Positions 44,543 through 57,340 are shown, counted from the stretch's first letter. The stretch: DNA of 64,000 nt from Eretmocerus hayati (GCA_029851415.1 CM056742.1:95152976-95216975), one strand, 5' to 3'. The notes: generated by a model not told the origin, from the letters alone. Program-made: numbers and translations.

Positions 44543-46621
44543 AAAGGGACTAGGCGGGTAAGCATGGTGAATCGGCCCTTGTCAGGTATGGCCCCGGAAG
44601 CGATTTCCCCCAGTTTCTAACCCCAAACTATGAGGAAAGCAATAGTTTTTAGGTCCCGAAGTCGCCGCTATGTTTTGGGGCAGCCTGGGAACCCTCTAAA
44701 AAACGCTAAAAATCGATGTTCCTTGTATTGAATCGCATTCTGACGCATCTCAATGAACCGTTCTGAAATTTTTTTGACATACTTTTAAAACATCAACAAT
44801 TCGAAGGAGAGTGGTTTCATCTCGACAACTTTTGATTCAAGCCCCGAAAAAAATTGTTGAAAAATGAAAATCAATTTTTGACCCTGTTATCTGTGATTAA
44901 GACGTTAGTGAACCATTTCATCGTATTTGTCGTCTCATTTCACGTCGGAAACCACTTTGAAATATATCATTTTTGGTGGTGGAAAGTGGTCAAAAACGTC
45001 AAAAATCAATTTCAAAGCAAATTTTTTTTCATAAACTAGCCTCTCCTGCGCATGCGCGTTGATTTACGATCCTGAAAGTATCTTTAATCGATAGCTGGTG
45101 TAATTTCCTTCAAAATGACCCCTTGCAAAAGTCGATTTGATGTAATTACAGCTGAGATATGACTGGTGCAGAAAATGGAAAAACCCAAGGTATCAAATCC
45201 GTGAATCCGCGCTTCCTCGAATGGCCTTGAAAAATGCAAATTTTTAATTGGGCCCTTTCTAACATGCGAAAATGTATTTTTGATGTATTTTTTGACGTAG
45301 AAACCGAATACGCGGTCAGTTTTGTTCCAAACCTTCAGGATTTCTCACCAGACTCATAAAACCGACTCGATAATGGATGCTCATCTTCAGCCTTTCTACA
45401 CTTATTTGAGATGAATTGTCGGTGTTTGGGGAGGTTTGGGTGGATTGTGTACTAGACACAACTATATCCCTTAACGTATTCTGACTAGCCGAAGACGATC
45501 CCGGTGGTTTTGAGGCTCGAGGAAGCAGTGGGAGTGAGATTTCTGACGTCTGATTTGTGACGTCTGTTCGAGCTGGATTTTGTTGTTTAATTTCATATGA
45601 GAAAACTATATCGACCAGCTTATATGAGGATAGCAGCGCTTCCTCGAGCTTCGAAACCATCACCATCGTCATCAGCTGTTCAGAATACATTAGGCAACAT
45701 AGTTGTATCTGGTACACAATCCACCCAAACCTGCCCATACACCGACAATCCATCTCAAATAAGTGTAAAAAGGCTGAAGATGAGCATCCATTATCGAGTC
45801 GGTTTTATGAGTCTGGTGAGAAATCCTGAAGGTTTGGAACAAAACTGACCGCGTATTCGGTTTCTACGTCAAAAAATACATCAAAAACACATTTCCGCAT
45901 GTTAGAAAGGGCCCAATTCAAAATTCGCATTCTTCAAGGCCATTCAAGGAAGCGCGGATTCACGGATTTGATACCTTGGGTTTTTCCATTTTCTGCACCA
46001 GTCATATCTCAGCTGTAATTGCATCAAATCGACTTTCGCAAGGGGTCATTTTGAAGGAAATTACACCAGCTATCGATTAAAGATACTTTCAGGATCGTAA
46101 ATCAACGTGCATGCGCAGGAGAGGCTAGTTTATGAAAAAAAATTTGCTTTGGAATTGATTTTTGACGTTTTTGACCACTTTCCACCACCAAAGATGATAT
46201 ATTTCAAAGTGGTTTCCGACGTAAAATGAGACGACAAATACGATGAAATGGTTCACTAACGTCTTCATCACAGATAACAGGGTCAAAAATTGATTTTCAT
46301 TTTTCAACAATATTTTTCGGGGCTTGAATCAAAAGTTGTCGAGATGAAACCACTCTCCTTCGAATTGTTGATGTTTTAGAAGTATGTCAAAAGAATTTCA
46401 GAACGATTCATTGAGATGCGTCAGAATGCAATTCAATACAAGGAACATCGATTTTTAGCGTTTTTTAGAGGGTTTCCAGGCTAACCCAAAACATAGCGGC
46501 GACTTCGGGACCTAAAAACTATTGCTTTCCTCATAGTTTGGGGTTAGAAACTGGGGGAAATCGCTTCCGGGGCCATACCTGACAAGGGCCGATTCACCAT
46601 GCTTACCCGCCTAGTCCCTTT
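44543..46621. mobile_element. Foldback element, ~1-kb arms
   Basis: Arms 44543-45575 and about 45610-46621 are near-perfect reverse complements from the ends AAAGGGACTAGGCGGGTAAGCATGG / CCATGCTTACCCGCCTAGTCCCTTT to a tiny centre. Both arms carry the same outward-facing frame of ~70 codons (LPRASKP...HYRVGFMSLVRNPEGLEQN), but differences between the arms change many residues. A truncated relative is at 17700-17985. The right end touches the satellite array. Confidence 0.9.
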
Positions 46622-49113
46622 CATGGATTTGAATCGAATTGGATACTGCTGAGCAGGTCAAACAGAACGGCTTGGAGATGAGTTTCGCTATCGCTCTGAA
46701 TCCTGCCGGGCAGCATTGAATCAACTGCGTTAATCGATTTCCAAGATGACCCAAACACTCGTTGCATCATTGACCAATCGAGCTAAATACTGAAGGATAG
46801 TATTCAAATCGTGGGAGCATGGTCTCTATCCTCCTCAATACCCACGATCAGTATTCAACTCCTCCAGATTTCATATATTTCAATCGAATTCAATACTACT
46901 GAGCAGGATTGGAACGCCCTGAAGATGAGAGTTGCTATCGGTCTGAATCCTGCCAGGCAGAATTGAATGGACCAAGTCAATTGATTTCCATGATGACTGA
47001 ATCATTCTTTGCGTCATTGACTAATCGAGATCAATACTACAGAATAGAATTGGAATCGTGGGTGCATGGTTATTCTATCCTTCTCAATACTCACTATTAG
47101 TATTCAACTCCTCCAGATTCCATATATTTCAATCGAATTCAATACTACTGAGCAGGATTGGAACGGCCTGGAGATGAGTTTTGCTATCGGTCTGAATACT
47201 GCCAAGCAGCATTGAATGGCCCAAGTCAATCGATTGCTATGATGACTCAATCATTCTTTGCGTCATTGACTAATCGAGATCAATACTACAGAATAGAATT
47301 GGGATCGCGGGTGCATGATTATTCTATCCTTCTCAATACTCACTAGTAGTATTCAACTCCTTCAGATTCCATATATTTGAATCGAATTCAATACTACTGA
47401 GCAGGATTGGTACGGCCTGGAGATGAGTTTTGCTATCGGTCTGAATCCTGCCGGGCAGCATTGAATCGACTGCGTTAATCGATTTCCATTATGACCGAAT
47501 CACTCATCGCGTGATTGACCAATCGAGATTAATACTCCAGAATTGGATTGGAATCGCGGGTGCATGATTATTCTATCCTTCTCAATACTCACTATTAATA
47601 TTCAACTCCTCCAGATTCCATATATTTCAATCGAATTCGATACTACTGAGCAGGATTGGAACGGCCTGGAGATAGGTTTTGCTATCGGTCTGAATCCTGC
47701 CAGGCAGAATTGAATGGACCAAGTCAATCGATTTCTATGATGACTCAATCATTCTTTGCGTCATTGACTAATCGAGATCAATACTACAGAATAGAATTGG
47801 AATCGTGGGTGCATGGTTATTCTATCCTTCTCAATACCCACTATTAGTATTCAACTCCTCCAGATTTCATATATTTCAATCGAATTCAATATTACTGAGC
47901 AGGATTGGAACGCCCTGAAGATGAGTGTTGCTATCGGTCTGAATACTGCCAGGCAGAATTGAATGGACCAAGTCAATTGATGTCCATGATGACTCAATCA
48001 TTCTTTGCGTCATTGACTAATCGAGATCAATACTACAGAATAGAATTGGAATCGTGGGTGCATGGTTATTCTATCCTTCTCAATACTCACTATTAGTATT
48101 CAACTCCTCCAGATTCCATATATTTCAATCGAATTCAATATTACTGAGCAGGATTGGAACGCCCTGAAGATGAGTGTTGCTATCGGTCTGAATCCTGCCA
48201 GGCAGAATTGAATGGACCAAGTCAATTGATTTCCATGATGACTCAATCATTCTTTGCGTCATTGACTAATCGAGATCAATACTACAGAATAGAATTGGAA
48301 TCGTGGGTGCATGGTTATTCTATCCTTCTCAATACTCACTATTAGTATTCAACTCCTCCAGATTCCATATATTTCAATCGAATTCAATACTACTGAGCAG
48401 GATTGGAACGGCCTGGAGATGAGTTTTGCTATCGGTCTGAATACTGCCAGGCAGCATTGAATGGCCCAAGTCAATCGATTGCTATGATGACTCAATCATT
48501 CTTTGCGTCATTGACTAATCGAGATCAATACTACAGAATAGAATTGGGATCGCGGGTGCATGATTATTCTATCCTTCTCAATACTCACTAGTAGTATTCA
48601 ACTCCTTCAGATTCCATATATTTCAATCGAATTCAATACTACTGAGCAGGATTGGTACGGCCTGGAGATGAGTTTCGCTATCGGTCTGAATCCTGCCGGG
48701 CAGCATTGAATCGACTGCGTTAATCGATTTCCATTATGACCGAATCACTCATCGCGTGATTGACCAATCGAGATTAATACTCCAGAATTGGATTGGAATC
48801 GCGGGTGCATGATTATTCAATCCTTCTCAATACTCACTATTAATATTCAACTCCTCCAGATTCCATATATTTCAATCGAATTCGATACTACTGAGCAGGA
48901 TTGGAACGACCTGGAGATGGGTTTTGCTATCGGTCTGAATCCTGCCAGGTAGCATTGAATTGACGGTGTGAATCGATTTCAATGATAACCCAATGACTCG
49001 TTGCGTCATTGGCCAATCGAGCTGAATACCATAGGATGGAATTCAAATCGTAGGAGCATGTTCTCTATCTTCCGCAATACTTGTCATCATTATTGAACTC
49101 CTCTAGTTCGCAT
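46622..49113. repeat. Satellite array, 249-bp unit (left block)
   Basis: About ten head-to-tail units, each with ACTGAGCAGGATTGGAACGGCCTGGAGATGAG, TTTGCGTCATTGACTAATCGAGATCAATACTACAGAAT and CAATACTCACTATTAGTATTC. Start-to-start distance is 249 bp (46909, 47158, 47656, 47905, 48154, 48403). As 249 is a multiple of three, each unit shows the same ~63-codon frame without an ATG. Some units form pairs more alike to each other (47158 and 48403; 47905 and 48154), a higher-order pattern. Confidence 0.95.
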
Positions 49114-49117
49114 ATAT
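49114..49117. repeat. Target duplication ATAT (left) of the foldback in the satellite
   Basis: ATAT precedes GATGAATTCCACGCC and recurs at 52226-52229 after its complement; removing the element restores the satellite sequence CATATATTTGAATCG. Confidence 0.75.
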
Positions 49118-50628
49118 GATGAATTCCACGCCAAAGCGACCTACGGAAAGGAGTCATCTCTCAGATTCTTTTTTAACCTTTTTCATTCGATTCTATGTCC
49201 CAAAAGAGAAACTTCGGACCACCTATGGGGCCCAAAAAAGAATTCTCTTCTCCATTGCACGCACATCCGTCAACAGACCGAAAATTTATCGTGTAAAAAT
49301 CGATGCTCTCTCATTCACGAAAATGGGAATATTTCGGGTTTTTGAATAGCTATCGATTTGCGGGTTGCGGCATCTGAGAGGGTATCGAAAAACCTATCGA
49401 AAACGTTGTCGGAAATTCCTTCCCCGTGTTTTGAGGGCCTCCTGGAGGCAAAAGAGTGTTTTTCACTAAAATGTTGATTTCTCAAAAAGCCATTTTTCTT
49501 ATTCCTTCAAAATCATACATTTGACGTAAAATTTTGCGTTCCTCCGAAAAAATGGGTTTCAGAGAAGTTTGGGGCGATCCAAGTGACTCATGAGCCATTT
49601 TTCGAAAATTCGTCTTCTCCGGTTCCAAAAAAAAGCGATTTTCTGCGCACGCGCAGAAACGTAGACTTTCAGCGCCACTTTCAATGGAGAGCTGACAAAA
49701 TTCCCTATAAAATGACTACCCGCAAAGTTGGAATTTATGCACTTAAACGCGATCTGCAAGGATTAATTATGTCGAATCAAAATCACATGAAAATTCAGCC
49801 CATGAGAGCCTGCTGAGATGACATATTCACGAGATTTTCGCGGGACTCAATTTTGAGTACGAAATTGACCTGAAAAAAATTCGGACCACATGGTTTCAAC
49901 GTAAAATTGTATGAACTTTCAAAATATGCGATGAAAAACCCCGCGATGCGAATCCGAGGTGCTACATTCAATTTTTTTCCAGAAAAACGACATTTCACAT
50001 TCAAAATTGCGAAAAATTGATCGTAGCACCTCGAGTTCGCCTTAATGGGGGTTTTTCATCGCATATTTTGAAAGTTCATACAATTTTACGTAGAAACCAT
50101 GTGGCACGAATTTTTTTAGGGCAATTTCGGACTCAAAATTGAGTCCCGAGAAGATCTCGTGAATGTGTCATCTCAGCAGGCGCCACGAAGGCGTTAATGG
50201 GCTGAATTTTCATGTGATTTTGATTCGACATAATTAATCCTTGCAGATCCCGTTTCAGTGCATGAATTCCAACTTTGCGGGTAGTCATTCCATAGGAAAT
50301 TTTATCAGCTTCCCATCGAAAGTGGCGCCGAAAGTCCACGTTTGTGCGCATGCGCAGAAAATCGCCTTTTTCTGAAACCGAAAAAATCGAATTTTCAAAA
50401 AATGGCTCATAAGTCACTCGGATCGCCCCAAACTTCTCTGAAACCCATTTTTTCGGAAGAACGTAAAATTTTACGTCAAATATATGATTTTAGAAAAATA
50501 AAAAGAATAGCTTTTTGAGAAATCAACATTTCAGTGAAAAACACTCTTTTGCCTCCAGGAGGCCCCCAAATCATAGAGAATGAATCTCCGACAACGTTTT
50601 CGATAGGTTTTTTGATGCCCTTTCAGAT

Positions 50629-51965
50629 TAGGGCTTCACCGAGATTTGGATCTCGTCTCGTTCTCGGATCGAGATCTCGGCGCGATTCGAGACGATACAG
50701 TGCCCTCCGAGATTTGGTCCGAGATCGATACGAGCCGAGATCATGTGGTCTGATTCCATGACGATACGAGATCAATGAATACCGAGACGAGCGAGATCTC
50801 GCCGAGATTTTATATATATATGTACAAATCATCCATCTGAGATCTTATACCTCAGTTCAATCAATTATTCAATCACGCAGACAAATGAACCTTAATTCTG
50901 TGAACCAAACAACTTACTAACAACGTGCGTCAGAGAATCACAAAAAACTGACACTGTCACTAATATAAAATAAAATATAAAATGAAGTTCTGTCATTGCA
51001 TATTACAAATGGAGAAGAACATGAGTATCCAGTATAATACAAATTAGAACGGGAAAGGCAGTTGGCAGATGGCATCTTTCAGAACGCTTCTGATCCATCG
51101 ATTGATGCACACGAGTACTCTGAAAGAATCATCTGGAAGTGAGCACCGCAACTGGAGCACCGTTGTTCGGTCATGACACAAGACGCTTCTGACGGAATCA
51201 TTTCTGATGGAACTGACGTTGGCATTATACTTAGTAGACTGGATTGATGTTTTGGAGGCGAGCTGTTTGGAATCAAAAAGGAGATTACACTCTCTCTTGT
51301 GAAAAATTTCGAGGTGTCTCTTCAGACCACTGGTATTGCTATCATTCGGTTTAATTTCTTCTGTAATTATTTTGCCCTGGCATATGAGGCAGATACCGAT
51401 TCTTCCTCCCTTATTATGTCCGTGATCATAATAATTGGAACCTTTCACTCTCTTATTCTTACTCGACATTCTGAATGTATCTTTTCATTCAAAATTTTCC
51501 CAATCTGGAGTCCACAATGAGATCAAGTGATAAATGATACAGCTATAGATTATTTCAAACTATTCCTCACACCTGCCGGTGACTGACTCATTCCAAACGT
51601 CAAGAAAAGGAGCCAATCTATTGACACTTAATCGGTGATAGACTCGATAGAATTCGAATTTACCCATGACAGATGTGTACGTCAGTGACAGTTCTGTCAA
51701 AGTACGTCGCGCGCAATTTGGAAGCGTCCCGCGGCCGAGACACGCTATTTGATATGAATTACGAATGATCAGAAGAGGATGCTCAGAGTAAATCTCGAAT
51801 TCCCGATATTTTCGTCTAGATCTCGGATCGAGAATCGAGACGATACGAGATCGAAGTTTTTTATTCTCGTGCGATCTCGATACGAGACGAGATGAACGCC
51901 TGTGAAGCACGAGACGATACGAGATTCCTCTGATTTCTCGTCATTCTCGCTCGAGTGAAGCCCTA
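50629..51965. mobile_element. hAT element, 1337 bp, 8-bp target duplication
   Basis: Ends TAGGGCTTCACCGAG / CTCGAGTGAAGCCCTA, flanked by an exact 8-bp duplication TTTCAGAT (50621-50628, 51966-51973). Both subterminal regions are dense in CGAGACGA/TCTCGATAC words. It keeps a transposase N-terminal zinc finger but lacks the catalytic part, so it is an internally deleted copy. Confidence 0.95.
51044..51469 (-). pseudogene. hAT transposase N-terminus with BED zinc finger
   Basis: 141 codons. The N-terminal 60 residues hold a BED finger: CLICQGKI, then SNTSGLKRHLEIFHKREC, i.e. Cys-x2-Cys...His-x4/5-His spaced as in the BED family. In hAT transposases this finger binds the subterminal repeats. The following residues have no similarity that I recognise to the RNase-H-like core, and the frame ends within the element. 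A basic start (SSKNKRVKGSNYY) precedes the finger. Confidence 0.75.
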
Positions 51966-52229
51966 TTTCAGATGCCGTAACCCGCAAATCGATAGCTATT
52001 CGAAAACTCGAAATATTCCCATTCTCGTGAATAAAAGAGCATCGAATCTTACACGATAGATTCTCGGTCTATTGACAGATGTGCGTGCAATAGAGAGGAG
52101 AATTTTTTTGGGCCCCATAGGTGGTCCGAAGTCCCTATTTTGGGCCATAGAATCGAATGGAAAAGGTTAAAAAAGGATCTGAGAGATGACGCCTTTTCGT
52201 AGGTCGCTTTGGCGTGGAATTCATCATAT

Positions 52230-53290
52230 TTGAATCGGATTCAATACTGCTGAGCAGGATTGGTACGGACTAAGGATGAGTTTCGCTATCGGTCCGAATC
52301 CTGCCGGGCAGCATTGAATGGACCAAGTCAATCGATTTCAATGATAACTCAATCAATCTTCGTCATTGACTAACCGAGATGAATACTACAGAACAGAATT
52401 GAAATCGTGGGTGCATGGTTATTCTATCCCTCTCAATACCCACGATCAGTATTGAACTCCTCTGAATCTTATGTATTGGAATCGAATTAAATACAGCTGA
52501 GCAGGATTACAACGGCCTGGAGATGAGTTTTGCTATCGGTCTGAATCCTGCCAGGCAGCATCGAGTCTACTGCGTCAATCGATTTCAATGATCACCCAAT
52601 CACTCTTCGCGTCATTGACTAATCGAGATGAATACTACAAAATCGAATTGAAATCGTGGGTGCATGGTTATTCTATCTCTCTCAATACTCACAGTTGGTC
52701 TTGAACTCCTCTGCATTCCATGTATTCTAATCGAATTCAATACTGCTTAGAAGGATCGGTACGGCCTGAAGATGAGTTTTGCTATCGGTCTGAGTCATGC
52801 CAGGCAGCATTGAATTGACAGCGTCGATCATTTTCAATGATGATCCAATCACTCTTCGCGTCATTGACTAATCAAGATGAATACTACAGAATCGAATTGA
52901 AATCGTGGGTGCATGGTTATTCTATCTCTCTCAGTACTCACAATCGGTCTTCTGCATTCCATGTATTCGAATCGAATTCAATACTGCTGAGAAGGATCGG
53001 TACGGCCTGAAGATGAGTTTTGCTATCGGTCTGAATCATGCCAGGCAGCATTGAATTGACTACGTGAATCGTATTCAATGATGACCCAATCACTCTTTGC
53101 ATCATTGACTCATCGACATGAATACTACAGAATCGAATTGAAATCGTGGGTGCTTGGTTATTCTATCTCTCTCAATACTCGCAATCAGTATTGAACTCTT
53201 CCTGATTTCATATATTCGAATCAGATTCAATACTGCTGGGTGAAATGAAACGGCCTGAAGATGAGTTTTGCTATTGGTCCGGTGGATGGG
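52230..53290. repeat. Satellite array, 249-bp family (right block, diverged)
   Basis: About four units of the same family with more differences from the left block (for example GAAGGATCGGTACGGCCTGAAGATGAG and AATCGTGGGTGCATGGTTATTCTATC). One unit lacks ~20 bp. It merges into the 165/110-bp family near 53290. Confidence 0.9.
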
Positions 53291-53383
53291 TGATAAGGTC
53301 TGCAATGCTGAAAATCAGTATTGAAATCGATTGGGGCGGACTGAGATCTCGATGTTTTCAATACTGGAAGATTAGTAGAATAT

Positions 53384-53512
53384 AGTACGTAGGAAGTAGA
53401 AGTAGAATAGTAGAAGTAGAAGTAGAAGTAGAATACTAGTAGTAGTAGAAAAGTAGAGGTAGTAGTAGAATATAGTTTGTAGTAGTAGTACTATAGAAAG
53501 AAATAGTACAGA
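53384..53512. repeat. Simple repeat of GTA/GAA triplets
   Basis: (AGTAGA)n and GTAGTA runs with interruptions, inserted in the satellite. Confidence 0.9.
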
Positions 53513-56480
53513 AATCGATTGGGGCAGATAGGATTTCCTGTCCTCAATACTGATATTCAGCATTTAAATCGATTCAGGTATATATGATATTAGGTCTGCA
53601 ATGCTGAACATCAGTATTGAGATCGATCAAAGAGTGTTGAGATCCCGATATTCCCAATATTAAAATAAATTACTGGACTCGATTGGGGCAGATAGGACTC
53701 TAAGTCCTCAATACTGATATTCATCATTCAATCCGATTCAGGTAAATATGTTATGAGGTCTGCAATGCTGAAAGTCAGTATTGAGATCGATTGATGCGGA
53801 TTAAGATCTCAGTGTTTCCAATACTTGAAAACGGTATCGGAATGAGTTGGGGTAGATAGGATCTCAATTCTCTAATACTGATTTTCAACATTCAAGTCGA
53901 TTTAAGTAGATAGGATATGATGAGGTCACTTATGCTCACATTGAGTATTGAGTTCGATTGAAGTGGATTGAGATAGCGATCTACCCAATACTGAGAGACA
54001 GTACTCAAATCGATCCATGTAATTGGGATATGAGGGCTCCAATACTTACAGTCAGTATTGAGATCGATTAAAGTGGGTTGAGATCTTGATGTTTCTAATA
54101 CTGGAAAACAGTACTGGACTCGATTGGGGCAGATAGGATTCCAACTCCTCAATACTGATATTCAGCATTCAATTCGATCCAGGTAAATATCATATAAGGT
54201 CTGTAATGCTGGAAATCAGTATTGGAATCGATTGAAGCTGATTGGGATCTCGATGTTTCCAATTCTGAGAAATAGTATTGGAATCGATTGGGGCGGATAG
54301 GATTTCACGTCCTGAATACTGATATCCAGCATTCATTTCGATCCAGGTATATAGGATATAAGATCTGCAATGCTTAAGATCAGTATTGAGGTCGATTGAA
54401 GCGGATTGAGAACCCGATCTTCCAATACTGAAAAATAGTTCTGGAATCGATTGGGGCAGATAGGATTTCAAGTCCTCAATACTGATATTCAGCATCCATT
54501 CCGATTCAGGTCAATAGTTTATAAGGTTTCCGATGCTGAAAATCAGTATTGAGGTCGATTGAAGCTGACTAAGATCTCGATGTAAACAATACTGAAAAAC
54601 AGTACTGGGATCGATTGGGGCGAATAGGATTCCAATTCTCCAATACTGATTTTCAGCATTCAAATCGATCCAAGTAGATAGGATATAAGGTTTCTAATGC
54701 TCACTTCCGGTATTAAGATCGATTGAAGTGGATTGAGATAGCGATCTACCCAATACTGAGAGACAATACTGAAATCGATTCAGGTTATTAGGATATAAGG
54801 GCTACAATACTCACAGTCTGTATTGAGATCGATTGAAGTGGTTTGAGATCTCGATGTTCCCGATTCTAGAAATAGTACGGAAATCGATTGGGGCAGATAG
54901 GATTTTCAGTCCTCAATACTGATATTCAGCATTTAAATCGATTCAGGTAAATATGATATGAGGTCTGCAATGCTGAAAGTCAGTATTGAGATCGATTGAT
55001 GCGGATTAAGATCTCAGTGTTCCCAATACTTGAAAAGGGTATTGGAATGAGTTGGGGCAGATAGGATCTCAATTCTCTAATACTGATTTTCAACATTCAA
55101 GTCGATCTAAGTAGATAGGATATGATGAGGTCACTTATGCTCACATTGAGTATTGAGATCGATTGAAGTGGATTGAGATAGCGATCTATCCAATACTGAG
55201 AGACAGTACCCAAATCGATCCATGTCATTGGGATATGAGGGCTCCAATACTTACAGTCCGTATTGAGATCGATTAAAGTGGGTTGAGATCTTGATGTTCC
55301 CAATACTGGAAAACAGTACTGGACTCGATTGGGGCCGATAGGATTTCAAGTCCTGAATACTGATATCCAGCAGTCATTCCGATGCAAGTAGATAGGATAT
55401 AAGGATTCTAGAGCTACTTTCAGTATTGAGATCGAATGAAGTGGATTGAGATAGCGATCTACCCAATACTGAGAGACAGTACTGAAATCAATTCAGGTTA
55501 TTAGGATATAAGGGCTAGAATACTCACGGTCAGTATTGAGATCGATTAAAGTGGGTTGAGATCTCGATGTTCCCAATACTAGAAAACAGTACTGAAATCG
55601 ACTAGGGCAGATAGGATTTCAAGTCCCCAATACTGATATTCAGCATTGAAATTGATTAAGGACGATGAATAAACTCATCAATGCTCATAGTCAGTATTGG
55701 GACCGATTGACGTAGTGTGAGTTACTGAACTTCCCATTCTTGAAAGTTAGTATTAGAATCGATTGAGGCCGATAGAATTCGAGTGGCTGACGCTAGGCGG
55801 CGTTTCGATGACCATCTCATTTGCATCCAAAAATCATGGGATTGCTTTCTCGCGAGCGACGAACCATCTCTCCTGTTCCTATATAAGACTGATGAGTGAC
55901 AGAACCTCCAACTAGCGTTTAGTTATGTAATGCGATGATATGTCAATGCGATCATGATTGGACATATTGGATCGTATTGAAACCTTAGCTGTAATGTGAA
56001 TGATGTATATGTAAGGCGTTGATTTGTAATAATGACTGAAAGTCAGTATTGAGGCCGATTGAGGCGGATTGAGTTCTCGATGTTCCCAATACTGAAAAAC
56101 AGTATTGGAATCGATTGAGGCAGATAGGATCTCAAATCTCCAATATTGATATCCAGCATTCGAATCGATTCAGATAAATAGGATACGAAGACTCCAATAC
56201 TTCCACTCAGTATTGAGGTCGATTGAGGCAGATTGAGAACTCGATGTTTCCAATACTGGGAAACAGTCTTGAAATCGATTGGGGCAGATAGGATTTCGGA
56301 ATTCCAATAATGATATCCAGCATTCAAATCGATCCAGATAAATAAGGTTTGAGGTCTCCAATGCTTCCAGTCAGTATTGAGGTCGATCCAGGCGGATTGA
56401 GATCTCGATGTTCCCATTACTGAAAAACAGTGTTGGAATCGATTGAAGTAGATAGGACCCATAGCATGTCAATGCTTTTT
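53513..56480. repeat. Satellite array of ~55-bp blocks in 165/110-bp units
   Basis: Units recur at spacings of about 161-170 bp, interrupted by units of about 106-112 bp. Each unit is three or two blocks of ~55 bp of the form AATACTG...CAGTATTG..ATCGATT...G.GAT. Segment 53757-54028 is repeated almost exactly at 54962-55239, a higher-order duplication ~1.2 kb apart. A 300-bp unique stretch (55740-56040) interrupts it. The block shares CAATACT...AGTATTGAA words with the 249-bp family. Confidence 0.9.
55740..56040 (+). other. Unique insert with TATA box inside the satellite
   Basis: Non-satellite DNA with TTGCATCC, CTTTCTCGCGAGCGACG and CCTATATAAGACTG in promoter-like order, followed by ordinary DNA without an open frame. 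It could be a promoter or a transposon fragment. Confidence 0.3.
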
Positions 56481-56876
56481 TATGGCATTGACACAGATTG
56501 GAATCGCGATATTCTATCAAGGGAATCATCATTCATACAGATAGAACATTGACTTCCTAATACTGGCAGTAAGTATTGAGATTGATTGGCAATCTCACTT
56601 TCAATGCGAAAAGTCTGCATCGGTGAAGATTGGTCTATACTGTTCGAATCATGATCAACATCATTGATCGTTATTGAACTCCAATCTTCCTCAATCCTGA
56701 AAGTCATGTTCCAAATTCATCATAAAATTCTAGATTCAGAACGATTGGATGTATCTCAATCGAATCCAATCGAACTTTTGCAGCAGGGTTGTTGACGAAT
56801 AGTAGACAAGCAGGGGGACAGTGGCAAAATATGGCAAAGCACAAATCACTTGAGATTAGGGATCTAGTTTCTTTTC
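56481..56876. other. Satellite edge, nothing recognised
   Basis: Decayed satellite-like words (AGTATTGAGATTGATTGG) fade out by about 56760; no gene. Confidence 0.5.
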
Positions 56877-56964
56877 ATAATGGTCGGATCTTAACTTGAT
56901 CTTGGAGGACTGGAATGATGTTCTAGAGATAAACACGAAAAGATCTTGTATCGTGTTTTATTAC

Positions 56965-57010
56965 TTGCAACGTTTCGTCAACTACATTGGTTCACCTCAT
57001 CAGGCACTGT
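56965..57010 (-). ncRNA. Hammerhead-type ribozyme core (third copy)
   Basis: The minus strand reads CCTGATGAGGTGAACC...GTTGACGAAACGTTGC: conserved CTGATGA and GAAAC with a partly paired stem II (GTGAAC/GTTGAC). Same layout as the motifs at 25.0 and 26.8 kb. Confidence 0.5.
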
Positions 57011-57253
57011 AGAATAAACAATAATATGAATAATCAGTCTTTCTTTCACAGACACCATGATTTTTTCCTAAAACTAAATCCACACATTAGTAGTACACAC
57101 CTTGTATCACAAAGAAGCTATCGCATACTCAAAATTAATTAGAATATAAGTGTGTTAAACTCACATTCACGTCAGCTGTTACATCGAATTCGAGCGAGTG
57201 ACTAGAGAAGGTAATGATGTATAGAGTATAAGGCTGAATTCAGGATCGTGTAA

Positions 57254-57340
57254 GAGAGACAGAGAGATGGGACATATGACTGATAGGAAGAGAGTGAGAG
57301 GGAGAAGGAGAGTAAGAGGAAGAGGGAGAGTGAGAGAGAT
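57254..57340. repeat. GA-rich low-complexity tract
   Basis: Purine-rich GAGAGGGAGAAGGAGAG run; a similar tract lies at 57930-57995. Confidence 0.85.

Larger units (their letters stand above)
49118..52225. mobile_element. Foldback element inserted in the satellite
   Basis: Termini GATGAATTCCACGCCAAAGCG and CGCTTTGGCGTGGAATTCATC. Left arm 49118-49975 pairs with right arm 50010-50620 plus 51974-52225 around a short centre near 49990. The right arm is split by a hAT element. Without it the foldback would be about 1.76 kb. No gene of its own. Confidence 0.9.

Noticed and set aside
45316..45848. 145-codon and 83-90-codon frames in the 44.5-46.6 kb foldback
   Set aside because: Mirrored in both arms with many residue-changing differences; better explained as foldback DNA.
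46909..48591. Repeated 62-63-codon plus-strand frames in the 249-bp satellite
   Set aside because: They arise because 249 is a multiple of three; they lack ATG starts and carry random substitutions, so they are not treated as genes.
46622..56480. CRISPR-like array of regular repeats
   Set aside because: Units are head-to-tail satellites without unique spacers, in an intron-bearing eukaryotic genome.
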